A DNA stretch of 64,000 nucleotides from Escallonia rubra. Taxonomy: Eukaryota > Streptophyta > Magnoliopsida > Escalloniales > Escalloniaceae. The position numbers and the translations under genes are program-made. The stretch spans positions 1 through 64,000 of the forward strand of contig JAVXUO010001224.1 of assembly GCA_033065855.1 (NCBI GenBank), in the 5' to 3' direction. Positions 62,516 to 64,000 of this stretch are shown piece by piece; position 1 is the stretch's first letter; each line of letters opens with the position of its first letter. The notes beneath the pieces are model-generated. The model was given only the letters and a program-made list of their open reading frames with translations. It was not told the DNA's origin and did not search any database.

Positions 62516-62814
62516 GGATCTCAACTTTCTCGAGATTTGGGTTACTCAAAGGGAGAGGGAGAGAAACAAGCAGAGAGAGAGAGAGAGGGGGGGAATAATT
62601 ACTGGGTGGGACTTGGTCCATTTCCGGAAATACCCTTCAAAAAATGACCCCGCGCCCGTCACGTGTCTTTTTTGACGAAAAATCCTAACGAATGGTTCTA
62701 TTTGATGACGGAACAAAGTACATGGACTGATTTAACAGATTTTAAAGTACATGGACCAAAATAAAAAAGCGAGGATAGTTCAGGGGACTAAAATGGAATT
62801 ATTCCTTACGGGAA

Positions 62815-63726
62815 AGCATTTGAACTATACAAGTACAAATAGAAAAGGCAATACTACTTATTAGAAGGCAAACAGTTAACTTGTAAACAGGTCGGCCATA
62901 TGGCATGGTCCGTACGAAATGATTTTTTCTCCAAGGAGTTGCTTCATTTTCATTTTTATCTTGATGCCTAACTTGAGTAGTTTGTTCTATTTCAAACGGG
63001 AAAATCTAGTAGGTTCCATTTTGATACTTGGAATATTATGCTCATACATTGACAAAACATGCTTGCCAAAAGAATTCATATATTCTAATGGTCCTTTCCT
63101 CGTATTTTTCTCTCCCTAGCACTGGTCCAATATTACCCTCAAACAGTGTTACAGTCGATTATGAGTATGTTTATATCAACTATAACGGATAATTGATCAT
63201 TTGGATGTAGTTGTAGTAGAGTGATGGTAAAAAGCTTCCTAAAATCATTTACATCTACACATCAATTTGATCTGTTGATGAGCTCCAATCAACCATATCT
63301 TTCATATGAAATTCATTACTTCCTTAAAAATTAATTCATTCAAGTTGTAAGTATCAAGTTTTTCACCTTTTTTTTTCTTCAATGGGCAACCTAAATTGAA
63401 CTTTAGTGATTTTACAGCATATCTTCGAGCCCTCTTCTCCTATTTTCTCAAGCTCTGTCTATCTTAGGAAGGTTGGATTCTCTTTTCTCGTTCCTATTAA
63501 CCACATTTTAGCTTAAATGGCTTCCATATGGATTTTTAATAATTAGTTGAACCAAGTTATAATCAATTTATCAGTTTAGAATTTTGTTGACAGGAGTATC
63601 ACTCTTACTTAGACTGGTCTTCAATTATAAAGTCTAACCTCTAATCTAATGATTGACTTAACAAAGCTAACATTAAATTGAGCACAACAAGTACAATATG
63701 AAATTCTAAATGCAATAATATGCGTG
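62815..63726. other. Intergenic, no gene recognised
   Basis: AT-rich, short frames only; probably 3' flank of the OB-fold-like gene at the right edge. Confidence 0.4.
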
Positions 63727-64000
63727 CTATTTGATTTTTTTCCCTGTCATCTTACTTGAGGACGTTGTAGGCTCTTTATGTATTGCCTGTCGGATTGGCA
63801 AAAAATTCTTCAAGATATTACCAATACAAATTTCTTCAGGGGCTTGAATGATGTTGGCTATCACTGGAAGTGACAATTCAATGTGCTTGTTGACATTTGT
63901 GAAATTTTGGTTCGTTGACATAACTGTTCCGTATGATATTAAGTATGTTGTTCCTTTTTGAAGCACCGGCTCAAACTTTGAGATGGTATCATTGAACATA
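63727..64000 (-). CDS. RPA1/OB-fold-like protein, C-terminal part (runs off the window)
   Basis: The minus-strand frame is open from the window edge to a stop at 63727. It reads MFNDTISKFEPVLQKGTTYL, ISYGTVMSTNQNFTNVNKHI and ELSLPVIANIIQ. This resembles the OB-fold of plant replication protein A 70-kDa subunit-like (DUF223) proteins, where 'ATMF...I.KFEPLL.EG..Y.IS' is typical. These proteins bind single-stranded DNA; many plant copies are degenerate or ride on Helitrons. The tail after the fold is short (ending SKMTGKKIK). Start and upstream exons are outside the window, so I cannot say whether it is a gene or a pseudogene. Confidence 0.45.
   Translation of the reverse strand, partial: MFNDTISKFEPVLQKGTTYLISYGTVMSTNQNFTNVNKHIELSLPVIANIIQAPEEICIGNILKNFLPIRQAIHKEPTTSSSKMTGKKIK

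Larger units (their letters stand above)
61505..62805. mobile_element. Pack-MULE 2 with two captured gene fragments
   Basis: A 1301-bp element with terminal inverted repeats of about 167 bp. The left end, gggataataccattttagtc, matches the reverse complement of the right end, ggaataattccattttagtc. Both continue through cccctgaactatcc and gcttttttattttggtcc. The flanks are a perfect 9-bp direct repeat, ttacgggaa, at 61496-61504 and 62806-62814. Long TIRs plus 9-bp duplication identify a Mutator-like element. It has no transposase. The interior carries pieces of a plastid HSP70 gene and an ALOG/LSH gene in divergent orientation. Confidence 0.9.

Overview
This is nuclear DNA from a flowering plant, most likely a eudicot. 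The genes are split by many short GT-AG introns. The host proteins are plant forms: a proteasome alpha-7 (PAD1-type) subunit, an AHK1-type hybrid histidine kinase, an ERD7-like senescence-domain protein and a lysosomal/vacuolar GH38 alpha-mannosidase. The spaces between and inside them are full of plant transposable elements. I cannot name the species.

All four host genes lie on the minus strand. (1) 1149-6539: proteasome alpha-7, 3 exons, 249 aa. (2) 22758-30103: AHK1-type kinase, 13 exons, 1195 aa. (3) 34016-38200: ERD7-like protein, 4 exons, 467 aa. (4) 40325-58041: alpha-mannosidase, 29 exons, 1009 aa. For each one I placed every splice junction by hand. Every junction keeps frame and the summed exon lengths divide by three. 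A fifth, partial reading frame (RPA/OB-fold-like) runs off the right edge at 63727-64000. The genes are unrelated in function and show no sign of co-regulation.

The rest is accessory DNA. 1-1148 holds a GT-rich minisatellite inside a TIR element. 7090-8409 is a poly(A)-ended non-LTR retroposon with a 16-bp target duplication. 8900-10020 is a decayed Ty3-type protease region. 10366-11641 is a Pack-MULE carrying a type I formin fragment. 12542-22428 is a 9.9-kb gag-only LTR retrotransposon (TR-GAG type) with 2.6-kb LTRs full of tandem arrays, sitting about 330 bp beyond the kinase stop codon. The mannosidase gene is stretched to 17.7 kb partly by a solo LTR, an antisense LINE remnant and SINE pieces in its introns. 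An hAT-like MITE sits in the ERD7-like gene. 61505-62805 is a second Pack-MULE carrying pieces of two unrelated genes, a plastid HSP70 and an ALOG/LSH gene, head to head.

The most notable content is the pair of Pack-MULEs, each with perfect 9-bp target duplications and recognisable captured host exons, and the gag-only retrotransposon, whose LTR/internal junction and array copy numbers are unusual. I saw no tRNA or rRNA genes and no CRISPR arrays.
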